From: Bacteroidota bacterium
Lineage (GTDB): Bacteria > Bacteroidota > Bacteroidia > Chitinophagales > Chitinophagaceae
Reading direction: 5' to 3'
NCBI GenBank assembly: GCA_023386045.1
Contig: JAEWKK010000010.1
Coordinates: 121,889 to 185,888 of the forward strand
DNA length: 64,000 nucleotides
Positions 1-8,597 of this stretch are shown here, piece after piece; the stretch's first letter is position 1, and every line of letters begins with the position of its first letter. A program made the position numbers and the translations under genes. The notes beneath the pieces were generated by a model, which searched no databases, was not told the DNA's origin, and saw only the letters and a list, made by a program, of their open reading frames with translations.

Positions 1-534
1 GCTGTTCAATGCATTGAAAATAAAATGCGGGTTGATGTGAGCTTTGATGGTTTTCAGTTCCAGTTCCTTTACCAGTGCTTCCAGTTTGATGGTATCCATC
101 TGCTGCTTGCGTGTTTTGGCCATGAAGTGGTACATGAAATAAATAAAGCACCAGATGATGAAGAGAGAAAGATAGGAGCCGAAGTTGGTATAAAACAGTT
201 CTTCATAACTCCAGTCCTTATCGCGCCGCAGCCTGAAGAAAAATTCGAAGGGAGTATCGCAGGCAGCAGCCATCACGGAAAATAAAATGATGAGAACCAC
301 GAAGCTGATGATCTGTTGCCTGATTGGCTTGATCAGGATCTGTGCAGAACGGATGATCTCACGAATGAGATGTGTGAAAAGAATGCCTACTTCTACAAAA
401 AACAAAAGGCGCTGGAGACCTCTTTCACTGAACCTGTCGGTCACAAATAAAGCAAGTGAAACATTAAAGGCGATCAGGAATCCCCATCCCACCAGCTGAA
501 AAGCCCAATATCTCGAAAGTGAAGGTCGCCCCAT
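1..534 (-). CDS. LytS/YehU-type sensor histidine kinase, N-terminal part (cut by window edge)
   Basis: The gene reads leftward and runs off position 1; 178 codons are present from the ATG at 534-532. The N-terminal half is hydrophobic, with several membrane segments. The last visible residues (KAHINPHFIFNALNS) are the H-box of the His_kinase family (PF06580), where the His after NP is the phosphorylated residue. Kinases of this family usually pair with a LytTR response regulator, whose gene would lie to the left of the window. A promoter-like TAGATTTG ends only 5 nt before the ATG, which suggests a leaderless transcript. The ATP-binding domain is not visible, so the ligand and partner are unknown. 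Confidence 0.85.
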   Translation of the reverse strand, partial: MGRPSLSRYWAFQLVGWGFLIAFNVSLALFVTDRFSERGLQRLLFFVEVGILFTHLIREIIRSAQILIKPIRQQIISFVVLIILFSVMAAACDTPFEFFFRLRRDKDWSYEELFYTNFGSYLSLFIIWCFIYFMYHFMAKTRKQQMDTIKLEALVKELELKTIKAHINPHFIFNALNS

Positions 535-539
535 AATTA

Positions 540-547
540 CAAATCTA
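540..547 (-). promoter_or_regulatory. Predicted -7 promoter element of the histidine kinase gene
   Basis: TAGATTTG on the minus strand matches the Bacteroidota -7 consensus TAnnTTTG. It ends 5 nt before the ATG, so transcription would start at or next to the start codon. No clear TTTG -33 box is seen. Confidence 0.4.
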
Positions 548-696
548 GTCCTGACGTTGTTAAGTATTCCGCTAAATATACCAGTGGAAGATAAGTTTTA
601 CAAATGGAATAAATACTAAGCCTTTATGAGTAGAAACCCCGATTCCATTAAAAAAAACACGCAGGGATTCTTCCTGTTGTGAATTATTGAGTTGCT

Positions 697-2238
697 TTGA
701 GGCGATCCACTCCCTTGAAAGCAAAAAGAATCCATATCGTAGGCATTTTGCTATGCTCTTGCTTATTTTTCCATCAAATTTCTTATGGTCAGGGCCGCGT
801 TGTGATCAATGAATACATGCCATGGCCCAGCAATGGTTGTGGTGTTACCTCTGAATTTGTTGAACTCCTCAATTTTGGTCCCGGACCCGTTAACATCGGT
901 TGCTATATTCTTACTGATGGCGATTATTCTGTTACGATTCCTGGAAACACCATTCTTCAACCCGGACAATTTTATGTGATAGCAGGACAGAGTTTTATTC
1001 CCGCACCCTGCGCCAATATCAATGCTGATGTTGTTGCTGATCTGAACTGGAATACCTGCGGCTGTACCAGCGGCCCTATCCCTTCCACCGGCCATGGATT
1101 TTTTACTGATGGAGGTAATGCCAATGAGCAGGTGGTTTTGCTTGACCCGCAGCTGAAAGTGGTAGATGCGGTAGTGAGAAGTCTGCCGGGCGAACCTTCT
1201 TTCAATATCATGTCGGCTTATACAGTTGATTGTGATGCGCAGATCTTTAACCTTGGTCAGATGAACATTAACTATGAAACACTGGGTATGTCAACCGGAA
1301 ATGGAAACAGCTTTGCCCGCAAACTGGATGGTGATTGTGGCTGGGTAAAAGATCCGCAACAAAGTGCAGGTGCCTCCAATAATACCTCAGGTGATTTCTC
1401 AGAGATCAGTTATGCTTTTTCTTATGTGAATTCAATGGACTGCACTGAAAGTCACGGCAGTGTTCACATCAGCGTGAAGAGCAACAATTACGGTTTGGTA
1501 TTCCCCATGCGCTATACATTAGCCAATGATATAGACCTTGATGGGAACTTTGATTTTAACGACGAGTATACCATGGCTACAGATTCCATCGCGCCAGACA
1601 TACTGGTAGATAGTCTTGCTGCAGGCAGGTACCGGCTCACAATTGAATCGAGTAAAGGATGTTACCTGAAAAATTTTGAATTCCAGATCATCCCCTGTTC
1701 TACTCCACTCGCGGTTCAGTTGTCGGGCTTCAAAAAGACCGGCATGAATGGTAACAGTCATCAACTGGAATGGACCATTAACAATATGGAATCCCTGGAA
1801 AAACTGGTGCTGGAAAAATCTTCTGATGGTCAGCAATTCAAGGAAAGCATGACTTATAATTTTCCTCAGGCAATTTCTGGCAGGCAGTCTTTTACTGCAC
1901 TTGAACCTGCAGGACCTCAATATTTCCGATTGAAGATGCTATCAAAGGATGGACGCTGGCAATTCTCTCCTGTGCTTGCAATGAATGAAACACTCAGCCT
2001 GCTAAAAACCTGGCCCAATCCTGTTAAAGACCGTTTAATGCTGGAACTCAGGGCCGCACTACCTTTTTCCCTTCCATATGAGATCTATGATCAGAATGGA
2101 CAAAGGGTTTTGAGGGGAAGCTTCGAACTGAATAAAGGTCTCAACACCCTGACCATTGCCACCGGTCAGCTTTCGTCCGGCATCTACCAGTTACGGGCCA
2201 GTGGCGGTCAACCTATTTCCTTCCGCTTTGTTAAGTAG
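697..2238 (+). CDS. Secreted lamin-tail-domain protein with type IX sorting domain
   Basis: The protein has about 513 residues. A basic, hydrophobic signal peptide ends near SYGQ. A lamin-tail (LTD) domain spans about residues 33-135 (VVINEYMPWP, EFVELLNFG, then ILTDG and PGQFYVIAG). The middle region is unassigned. The end, from about residue 430 (LKTWPNPVKDRLMLEL to the terminal SFRFVK), is a typical type A T9SS C-terminal sorting domain, so the protein is probably exported and anchored to the cell surface. LTD domains in bacteria are often found in surface or DNA-associated proteins, but no activity can be assigned here. No ATG precedes the signal peptide; TTG at 697 is the best start and is uncertain. 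dxs follows 58 nt downstream on the same strand. Confidence 0.8.
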   Translation: MRRSTPLKAKRIHIVGILLCSCLFFHQISYGQGRVVINEYMPWPSNGCGVTSEFVELLNFGPGPVNIGCYILTDGDYSVTIPGNTILQPGQFYVIAGQSFIPAPCANINADVVADLNWNTCGCTSGPIPSTGHGFFTDGGNANEQVVLLDPQLKVVDAVVRSLPGEPSFNIMSAYTVDCDAQIFNLGQMNINYETLGMSTGNGNSFARKLDGDCGWVKDPQQSAGASNNTSGDFSEISYAFSYVNSMDCTESHGSVHISVKSNNYGLVFPMRYTLANDIDLDGNFDFNDEYTMATDSIAPDILVDSLAAGRYRLTIESSKGCYLKNFEFQIIPCSTPLAVQLSGFKKTGMNGNSHQLEWTINNMESLEKLVLEKSSDGQQFKESMTYNFPQAISGRQSFTALEPAGPQYFRLKMLSKDGRWQFSPVLAMNETLSLLKTWPNPVKDRLMLELRAALPFSLPYEIYDQNGQRVLRGSFELNKGLNTLTIATGQLSSGIYQLRASGGQPISFRFVK

Positions 2239-2296
2239 TGAGCTGTCATCTGCTTTTGAAGAAAAAGTAGATACTTTTACACCTCAATTTATCCTG

Positions 2297-4234
2297 ATGC
2301 AAATCACTGCCGGACCTTTATTGCAAACCATCAATTCTCCTGAGGACCTGAAAAAGGTGCCAAAGGAACAGTTACACCAGGTATGCCAGGAACTGCGTCA
2401 ATACATTATTGATGTGGTAAGTGTTCATGGCGGTCATTTTGCAGCCAGCCTCGGAGTTGTTGAATTGTCGGTGGCACTTCATTATATCTATAATACACCA
2501 TATGATCAATTGGTGTGGGACGTGGGCCACCAGGCCTATGGTCATAAAATACTTACAGGCAGGCGTGATGTATTTGTTAGCAATCGTAAATACAAAGGTC
2601 TCAGTGGCTTTCCCAAAAGAAGCGAAAGTGAATATGATACATTTGGCGTAGGTCATTCATCCACTTCCATTTCAGCGGCGCTTGGAATGGCTATGGCTGC
2701 CAAGTATAAAGGAGAAACAGAACGTAAATCAGTTGCCGTTATTGGTGATGGTTCCATGACAGCGGGCATGGCCTTCGAAGCCATGAACCACGCCGGTGTT
2801 GCCGATACGGATATGCTCATCATCCTGAATGATAACTGTATGAGCATTGATCCCAATGTAGGCGCTTTGAAAGAATACCTCACGGATATTTCCACTTCTC
2901 ATACTTATAACAAGCTACGGGATGATGTATGGAACCTGATGGGTAAGCTGCCTGTTGGAAAAAAGTTCACCCGCGATATGGCCAGCAAGCTTGAAGCCAG
3001 CATCAAGGGAATGGTGAGCAAAAGCAGTAACCTGTTTGAATCTTTGAATATCCGTTATTTCGGTCCCATTGATGGTCACAACATCACAAAGCTGGTAGAT
3101 ACATTGAAAGACCTGAGAGATATTCCTGGACCCAAGTTGCTGCATATCATCACAACAAAGGGAAAAGGTTATGCACTTGCTGAAAAAGACCAGACCAAGT
3201 GGCATGCACCCGGACTTTTTGATAAGATCACTGGTGAGATCTATAAAAAGAAATTCGAACTGCCGCAGCCTCCCAAGTACCAGGATGTTTTTGGACACAG
3301 CATCATTGAACTTGCAGAGCAGAATGACAAGATTCTGGCGATCACTCCTGCCATGCCCAGTGGCTCTTCACTGAAATTCATGATGGAGAAAATGCCGGAC
3401 CGCGCTTTTGATGTAGGTATTTGCGAACAGCATGCCGTTACATTGAGCGCAGGTATGGCCACACAAGGAATGAAGGTCTTTTGCAATATCTATTCTTCAT
3501 TCATGCAAAGGGCTTTTGACCAGGTGGTGCACGATGTAGCGATACAAAAACTGCCGGTGATCTTTTGTCTGGATCGCGCGGGACTGGTGGGAGAAGATGG
3601 ACCTACGCATCATGGTGCTTATGACGTTGCTTTTTTCAGATGCATTCCCAATATGATCATTTCAGCGCCAATGAATGAACAGGAATTGCGCAACTTAATG
3701 TACACTGCCCAATTGGAGAGTACAAGACTGCCATTTGTGATCCGTTATCCAAGGGGTGAAGGTGTGATGCCGGAATGGAGAAAGCCTTTTGAAGAGATCG
3801 AAATTGGTAAGGGAAGAAAGCTGAGAGATGGAAAAGATATTGCCATCCTGAGTTTCGGTCACCCGGGGAATTTTGCAGCAGCAGCCATCAGGGAATTAAA
3901 AGCTGAAGGTATTACTCCTGCGCATTATGATATGCGTTTTGCAAAACCGCTGGATGAAGAACTGATGCACGAAGCACTGAGCAAATATGAGAAGATCATT
4001 ACTGTTGAAGATGGAACAGTGATCGGAGGTTTTGGAAGTGCTGTTGCGGAGTTCATGGCGGAGAATAATTATAAAAATGATTTGCGCATACTGGGTATAC
4101 CAGACAGGATCGTTGAACATGGATCATTAAAAGAATTGCACCGCGAATGCGAGTATGATGCAGTTGCCATTGCTGAAGCAGCAAGAGACATGATGAAGGC
4201 GGGTGTGAATATAAATTCACTGTTGGTTTCCTGA
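2297..4234 (+). CDS. dxs: 1-deoxy-D-xylulose-5-phosphate synthase
   Basis: DXS condenses pyruvate and glyceraldehyde 3-phosphate, using thiamine diphosphate, in the first step of the MEP isoprenoid pathway in the cytoplasm. The reading frame is open further upstream (to 2156), but that part overlaps the preceding gene. The ATG at 2297 (MQITAGPLLQ) gives 645 residues, normal for the family. Visible motifs are DVGHQAYGHK near residue 78, the ThDP motif GDGSMTAG with the following NDN near 148-175, and the catalytic Glu in GICEQHAVT near 376. The C-terminal transketolase-like domain is complete. It may be co-transcribed with the secreted protein upstream, 58 nt away. Confidence 0.97.
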   Translation: MQITAGPLLQTINSPEDLKKVPKEQLHQVCQELRQYIIDVVSVHGGHFAASLGVVELSVALHYIYNTPYDQLVWDVGHQAYGHKILTGRRDVFVSNRKYKGLSGFPKRSESEYDTFGVGHSSTSISAALGMAMAAKYKGETERKSVAVIGDGSMTAGMAFEAMNHAGVADTDMLIILNDNCMSIDPNVGALKEYLTDISTSHTYNKLRDDVWNLMGKLPVGKKFTRDMASKLEASIKGMVSKSSNLFESLNIRYFGPIDGHNITKLVDTLKDLRDIPGPKLLHIITTKGKGYALAEKDQTKWHAPGLFDKITGEIYKKKFELPQPPKYQDVFGHSIIELAEQNDKILAITPAMPSGSSLKFMMEKMPDRAFDVGICEQHAVTLSAGMATQGMKVFCNIYSSFMQRAFDQVVHDVAIQKLPVIFCLDRAGLVGEDGPTHHGAYDVAFFRCIPNMIISAPMNEQELRNLMYTAQLESTRLPFVIRYPRGEGVMPEWRKPFEEIEIGKGRKLRDGKDIAILSFGHPGNFAAAAIRELKAEGITPAHYDMRFAKPLDEELMHEALSKYEKIITVEDGTVIGGFGSAVAEFMAENNYKNDLRILGIPDRIVEHGSLKELHRECEYDAVAIAEAARDMMKAGVNINSLLVS

Positions 4235-4330
4235 GTGATAGCCGGCAAAACGGTAAATTATTTTTTTGACCGGGAAGGCGGGGAGCTTTAATTTCTTCCG
4301 CTCTCACACTGTTTCTCGCTCTAATTTTTT

Positions 4331-4710
4331 TTGCATCACAAAGGACAGGAAGGACCACGGAGTAAACGAAAGATTTTGAACCAACCATAGAGAGGAATTG
4401 CATGGTGTTCTTTGGCCTTCTTTGTGAACTTTGTGTTCCTGTTGTTGCTAACAATACTATCGAGATCTTTCCAAAGCATTTTTTTTAGGAGCACAAAGCA
4501 CACAAAGAACCACGGAGTACACAAAGGATATCGAGGAAACAGACAATTTAAAGCGTTGTGCCCTTTGTGCCTTCTTTGTGAACTTTGTGTTACGGCTGTT
4601 TACTGTCTATACTATCGAGTTCTTTCCAAAACATTTTTTTTGGAGCACAAAGCACACAAAGAACCACGGAGGACACGAAGAATATCGAGGAAACCGGCAA
4701 AATCTGAAAT
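4331..4710. repeat. CACAAAG-type intergenic repeat cluster
   Basis: The gap between dxs and scpA holds two copies of a unit spaced about 155 nt apart (about 4413-4545 and 4568-4700), plus a partial copy near 4331-4378. Each unit has one arm reading CTTCTTTGTGAACTTTGTG, a middle with ACTATCGAG and a T run, and an opposing arm with CACAAAGCACACAAAGAACC. The two arms are imperfect inverted complements, so each unit could fold. The open frame at 4412-4732 (Lys/His/Arg-rich) is a by-product of the repeat and not a gene. A related fragment (ATCACAAAGGACATGAAG) occurs near 16495. Confidence 0.75.
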
Positions 4711-4727
4711 AGTCGGACAGCAAGAAC

Positions 4728-4758
4728 CTTAAACTTTAAACCATTAAACCTTAAACCT
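4728..4758. repeat. GGTTTAA heptamer array after scpA
   Basis: Read outward from the 3' end of scpA (minus strand), this stretch is GGTTTAA, GGTTTAA, TGGTTTAA, AGTTTAAGG. It is one family of the window-wide degenerate 7-bp repeats. A similar array lies at 50099-50131. Confidence 0.55.
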
Positions 4759-4769
4759 GATTAGCGAAA

Positions 4770-5549
4770 TCACAAGAGTCTCATGTGCTCTTCGTCAGTA
4801 AGTCCTTCCTGTGCTTCATTGTATTCCACAATAAAATTGTTTTTGCCTTCGCCAATGAGGATGCGGAGGAATTTTCCCTGCACCAGCTCCAGCATGGAGA
4901 GAAAGAGAAAGATGGCATGCACACGGTTCTCCACTTTTTCAAAAATTTTTTCAAATGATAAAGTGCGGTCGCTTTGCGCCATGGATATGAGGTCGGTCTT
5001 TGTTTGCTCAATCGAATAATTATAACGCACCACAGTATGCACCGGGCGGTTCATTTTGTCGGCATAGCGTTGCATCACCCTTTCAAAAGCCTTCATCAGT
5101 TTGAAAAGAGTAATGTTCTGCACTTCAGTGCCTTCACTGGCTTCTTCGCCTATCAGTGACAATTCTTTCTGGATATTGCCTCTCCTGATCATGAGCATTC
5201 GCTCCGCTTCCAGTTCGGCCATGCGGGCAGCAGCTTCCTTGTATTTTTTGTATTCCAGTATCTTATCAACAAGTTCCTGCCTTGGATCTATTTCATTTCC
5301 CTGGGCATCCACTTCTTTTCGTGGCAACAGCATCTTGGCCTTGATGCGCATGAGAGTAGAAATGAATAGAATGAATTCACTCGATAATTCGATATTCAAA
5401 GGTTCATCACCATGAATGTAAGCGAGGAAGTCGTTAATGATATTGGTGATGGGAATATTGTAAATATCCAGTTCATCCCTTTCAATAAAAAAAAGTAGCA
5501 GGTCAAAAGGCCCTTCGAACTGGGGAAGTTTTATCTGGTAGGTGCTCAC
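4770..5549 (-). CDS. scpA: Segregation and condensation protein A
   Basis: ScpA is the kleisin subunit that bridges SMC ATPase heads and works with ScpB in chromosome condensation. The protein has 259 residues, as expected. The family N-terminus is clear (FEGPFDLLLFFIERDELDIY, residues 11-30), followed by the usual acidic and helical middle and a C-terminal winged-helix region ending in EEHMRLL. The start is GTG at 5549-5547; no ATG is better placed. scpB and smc are not in the window. A hairpin terminator for mscL lies just upstream (5561-5591), so scpA probably has its own promoter. Confidence 0.93.
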   Translation of the reverse strand: MSTYQIKLPQFEGPFDLLLFFIERDELDIYNIPITNIINDFLAYIHGDEPLNIELSSEFILFISTLMRIKAKMLLPRKEVDAQGNEIDPRQELVDKILEYKKYKEAAARMAELEAERMLMIRRGNIQKELSLIGEEASEGTEVQNITLFKLMKAFERVMQRYADKMNRPVHTVVRYNYSIEQTKTDLISMAQSDRTLSFEKIFEKVENRVHAIFLFLSMLELVQGKFLRILIGEGKNNFIVEYNEAQEGLTDEEHMRLL

Positions 5550-5560
5550 TGGATCAGGTT

Positions 5561-5591
5561 TAAAAGAAAAGTCCCGCTAAAATAACGGGAC
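5561..5591 (-). terminator. Rho-independent terminator downstream of mscL
   Basis: On the minus strand, GTCCCG, an 8-9 nt loop and CGGGAC are followed by TTTTCTTTTA. It lies 58 nt past the mscL stop and just before the scpA start, separating the two transcripts. Confidence 0.7.
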
Positions 5592-5648
5592 AAACAAAAA
5601 TAAGCTTTTTTACCCTGGAAGAGCTGTTTTAAGGGACCGGGGAAGAGA

Positions 5649-6032
5649 TTATTTCTTCAGAGAATCCCTGATCTCCATCAACAGTTTTTCCTGCAGGCTG
5701 TATTCTGGAGCAGCGGGTTCCGCAGCTGGTGCTTCTTTCTTTCTCTTCATGCGGTTCATTCCTTTGATGAGTAGGAAAAGTACCAGGGCAATGACAATGA
5801 ACTTGATCACGGCAGCCAGGAAGTTTCCATACTTTACGGCACCCCAGGCCAGTTTGTCCAGGTCTTTAACACCAGCTGCATCAAGAGCGGGCGTCAGGAT
5901 CAGCGGCGTGATCACATCGTCCACCAGAGAAGAGACAATGGCGCCAAAGGCCGCACCTATGATTACGGCAATGGCCAGGTCTACTACGTTCCCTTTAAGA
6001 GCAAACTCTTTGAATTCTTTAATAAATCCCAT
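5649..6032 (-). CDS. mscL: Large-conductance mechanosensitive channel
   Basis: MscL is a homopentameric inner-membrane channel that opens under high membrane tension and releases solutes during osmotic downshock. The protein has 127 residues. It has an amphipathic N-terminus (MGFIKEFKEFALKGNVVDLA), TM1 with IGAAFGAIVSSLVDDVITP (about 22-45), a short periplasmic loop and TM2 (about 67-90). The basic KRKKEAPAAEPAAPE linker leads into a helical C-terminal bundle. It is transcribed alone, between ppk2 and a terminator. Confidence 0.95.
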   Translation of the reverse strand: MGFIKEFKEFALKGNVVDLAIAVIIGAAFGAIVSSLVDDVITPLILTPALDAAGVKDLDKLAWGAVKYGNFLAAVIKFIVIALVLFLLIKGMNRMKRKKEAPAAEPAAPEYSLQEKLLMEIRDSLKK

Positions 6033-6080
6033 AAAAAAGGTTTTGGTCTGTTGAAGTTAATATAGAATAATTTGAATCGA

Positions 6081-6824
6081 TCAGCTTTTATCCAGTTTTG
6101 GATATTCCATTTTCAGCGCCCTCAGTTGCTCTACAACTGTTTTTGTGATCAGGTATTCCTTGTACCAGTTCTGGTCAGAAGGAACGATGGTCCAGGGAAC
6201 AAGGTCACATTCTTCCAATACCTGCTCATACATCTCCATATAGCGGTCCCATAATTTAGCTTCAGCCAGGTCATTGGCATTGTATTTCCATTGTTTTCTT
6301 TTATCCTGGACTCTCTCATTAAGGCGCTCCTGCTGTTCTTCAGGTGAGATGTGCAGGTAGAATTTAAAGACCAGGGTGGAGTTATGATTGACCAATAGAT
6401 TTTCAAAATGGTTGATGGCAGCGAATCGTTTTTTTGCCGTTTCATCATCACACCAGCCATGTACTCTTGTGATCAGCACATCTTCATAATGACTGCGGTT
6501 GAAAATTTTCACCATCCCTTTTTCGGGAGTATAGTGATGAATGCGCCAAAGAAAATCATGACGCAGTTCTTCGTCAGTAGGTGCTTTGAATGATTTTACA
6601 GAAACACCCTGAGGATTGAGCTGGCCAAAAACATTTTTGATGGCGCCATCTTTTCCACTGGCGTCCATGCCCTGTAAAATCACCAGTACAGAATGTTTAC
6701 TTTCCGCATAAAGCAGGTATTGCAATTCATCCAGTTCTTTCAACAAGGTCTTTGTTTCCTCTTTTATTTCTGACTTGTCTGCCTTTTTGGGCGCTTTGGT
6801 AGAGATTTCATTCAGGCGGTTCAT
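6081..6824 (-). CDS. Polyphosphate kinase 2 family protein
   Basis: PPK2 enzymes transfer phosphate between polyphosphate and nucleotides in the cytoplasm. The protein has 247 residues. The Walker A loop GMDASGKDG is at 52-60, the Walker B and lid region MVKIFNRSHYEDVLITRVH at about 104-122, and basic residues typical of polyphosphate binding follow (RVQDKRKQWKYN). The length and single domain fit class I or III PPK2 enzymes. Whether AMP, ADP or GDP is preferred cannot be read from the sequence. The gene is divergent from the DMT exporter and has a good -7 box upstream. Confidence 0.9.
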   Translation of the reverse strand: MNRLNEISTKAPKKADKSEIKEETKTLLKELDELQYLLYAESKHSVLVILQGMDASGKDGAIKNVFGQLNPQGVSVKSFKAPTDEELRHDFLWRIHHYTPEKGMVKIFNRSHYEDVLITRVHGWCDDETAKKRFAAINHFENLLVNHNSTLVFKFYLHISPEEQQERLNERVQDKRKQWKYNANDLAEAKLWDRYMEMYEQVLEECDLVPWTIVPSDQNWYKEYLITKTVVEQLRALKMEYPKLDKS

Positions 6825-6840
6825 AAAACAAATTATGTAT

Positions 6841-6848
6841 CAAATGTA
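6841..6848 (-). promoter_or_regulatory. Predicted -7 promoter element of the PPK2 gene
   Basis: TACATTTG on the minus strand is a perfect TAnnTTTG match, 16 nt before the ATG. An ATTGC about 20 nt further upstream may serve as a weak -33 box. Confidence 0.45.
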
Positions 6849-6871
6849 AACTTCCGGATTTTTGCGGCGCA

Positions 6872-7741
6872 ATGGCAAAACAGAATTTTACCAGCTGGGC
6901 TCTTTTTATTCTGCTGGCTTTAGTTTGGGGAAGCTCTTTTATCCTGATGAAAAAAAGTAGTGAACACCTCACCGGATGGCAGATCGGGTCAACAAGGATC
7001 TTTGCGGCAGGACTTCTTTTTCTTCCCCTTGCTGTTTTTCATATCCGGAAGGTGCCATTGAAAAAACTGCCCCTGGTGATCCTTTCCGGTATGTTAGGCA
7101 ATCTTTTTCCTGCTTTTTTATTTGCGGTGGCTATTGAAAGAATGAACAGTTCACTGGCCGGTATCCTGAATTCGCTCACACCGCTTTTTGTAATTGTGAT
7201 TGCCATCCTGTTCTTCAAAGCTTCGATTGAGAAAAAGAAGATCATTGGTGTTCTGATAGGTTTTACCGGGCTCGTAATCCTCAATATTTCCAAAGGACCG
7301 GTTGCATTCAATGATATTGGAGCTACCCTTTTGATTTTACTGGCCACCATCATGTATGGCTTCAATGTAAATATGGTGGGACACTACCTGAAAGAAGTAG
7401 AAGGTTTGAAAATAGCCACCGTATCCATGGCTTTTATTGCTATTCCAGCGGGCATTATCATGTGGCAGCATCATGTGGTTGATCTTTTTCGTTATGATGC
7501 AGAAGCGCAGGCTGCCATCTGGCTGGCCGTATTGCTCGGTATTGTAGGAAGTGCCATTGCCACTGCACTTTTTTATGTACTGATCCAGAAAGCAGGCGGA
7601 TTGTTTGCTTCACTGGTTACCTATGCCATACCGGTTGTAGCCATCTTCTGGGGACTGCTGAACCAGGAAGATGTGAGCGTGATGCAGGTAGGATGCCTGG
7701 GGATGATTTTGGGTGGGGTTTATTTGGCGAACAGGGGTTAG
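6872..7741 (+). CDS. EamA/DMT-family transporter
   Basis: This inner-membrane protein of 289 residues has about ten hydrophobic segments arranged as two EamA repeats. The first begins FILLALVWGSSFILMKKS, and the second centres on IGATLLILLATIMYGFNVN. DMT-superfamily members of this kind export metabolites such as amino acids or nucleotide precursors; the substrate cannot be told from sequence. It is transcribed divergently from ppk2. It ends in a convergent intergenic region packed with heptamer repeats, which separates it from frr. Confidence 0.9.
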   Translation: MAKQNFTSWALFILLALVWGSSFILMKKSSEHLTGWQIGSTRIFAAGLLFLPLAVFHIRKVPLKKLPLVILSGMLGNLFPAFLFAVAIERMNSSLAGILNSLTPLFVIVIAILFFKASIEKKKIIGVLIGFTGLVILNISKGPVAFNDIGATLLILLATIMYGFNVNMVGHYLKEVEGLKIATVSMAFIAIPAGIIMWQHHVVDLFRYDAEAQAAIWLAVLLGIVGSAIATALFYVLIQKAGGLFASLVTYAIPVVAIFWGLLNQEDVSVMQVGCLGMILGGVYLANRG

Positions 7742-7747
7742 GTTTGG

Positions 7748-7956
7748 GTTCATAGTTCATGGTTCATGGTTCATGGCGATGCCTAAGGTCGATGGTCAAT
7801 GTTCCACGGTCTATGGTCCATAGAAATTTTTTCTCTCTCCTATGAACTATGAACTATGAACTATGAACCATATGTCACCTGCCATCTGCTATGAACTATA
7901 CGCCATAAGCCATATGCCATCTGCTCTCTCCTATGAACTATGATCCATGAACTATG
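7748..7956. repeat. Heptamer repeat arrays (GGTTCAT/AGTTCAT family), inverted pair
   Basis: This array pair occupies the gap between the converging DMT gene and frr. The left arm reads outward from the DMT gene as TTCATAGTTCATGGTTCATGG, shifting to GGTCGAT/GGTCTAT/GGTCCAT variants up to about 7835. The right arm, read outward from frr, is AGTTCATAGTTCATGG with GGCATAT, GGCTTAT and GGCGTAT variants. The arms are mutually complementary, and a T/C-rich spacer lies between them (about 7832-7848). Confidence 0.8.
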
Positions 7957-7964
7957 AACTCTCA

Positions 7965-8531
7965 TCACACCGCCATAATATCCTTTTCCTTGCTGGCGAG
8001 GTGCTTGTCTACAAGACTGATGTATTTATCAGTAATCTCCTGGATCTCTGCTTCTGCGTCTTTAGCTGCGTCTTCACTCAGGCCATTCTTTTGTGCTTTC
8101 TTGATGCTTTCGATGGCATCACGACGGATATTGCGGATGGCCACCTTGGAATGCTCACCTTCACCATGAGAACGTTTTACCAGTTCCCGGCGACGTTCTT
8201 CGGTGAGTGGTGGAAGAAATAGACGAATGATATTTCCGTCGTTCTGGGGATTGATACCAATATTGGAATTGATGATCGCCCTTTCAATTGGTTGCAACAT
8301 GTTTTTTTCCCAGGGCTGTATTGTGAGTGTTCTTGCGTCTGTAACACTGATGTTGCCCACCTGTCCGATCGGTGTTGGAGAACCATAATAATCTACAACA
8401 ATACCATCAAGCATCTGGGGGTTGGCCTTACCTGCTCTTATTTTGGTCAGTTCAACTTCCAGGTGGTCAATGGCTTTTTTCATGGAATCACCGGCCATTT
8501 CAATCGTAAGCATCACTTCTTCTGCTGACAT
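7965..8531 (-). CDS. frr: Ribosome recycling factor
   Basis: RRF splits post-termination ribosomes together with EF-G. The protein has 188 residues, close to the family's usual 185. Family hallmarks are HLEVELTKIRAGKANPQMLDGI, VDYYGSPTPIGQVGNISV, then IRLFLPPLTEERRRELVK and the helical C-terminal arm ending SLVDKHLASKEKDIMAV. The neighbouring pyrH found in many genomes is not present here; a WecA-like gene lies on the upstream side on the same strand. Confidence 0.96.
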   Translation of the reverse strand: MSAEEVMLTIEMAGDSMKKAIDHLEVELTKIRAGKANPQMLDGIVVDYYGSPTPIGQVGNISVTDARTLTIQPWEKNMLQPIERAIINSNIGINPQNDGNIIRLFLPPLTEERRRELVKRSHGEGEHSKVAIRNIRRDAIESIKKAQKNGLSEDAAKDAEAEIQEITDKYISLVDKHLASKEKDIMAV

Positions 8532-8552
8532 AGCTTATCAAATTTTGTAGCG

Positions 8553-8560
8553 CAAATCTA
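8553..8560 (-). promoter_or_regulatory. Predicted -7 promoter element of frr
   Basis: TAGATTTG on the minus strand, a full TAnnTTTG match, lies 21 nt before the frr ATG and would give a short leader. Confidence 0.4.
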
Positions 8561-8597
8561 AGAAAGGATGAAGAATTTATGGAGAAGCTCTTCCAAA

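Noticed and set aside
4412..4732. 106-residue open frame rich in Lys, His and Arg
   Set aside because: It lies entirely within the CACAAAG-type repeat units; its internal repetition follows the DNA repeat and it has no start context or homologue-like features.
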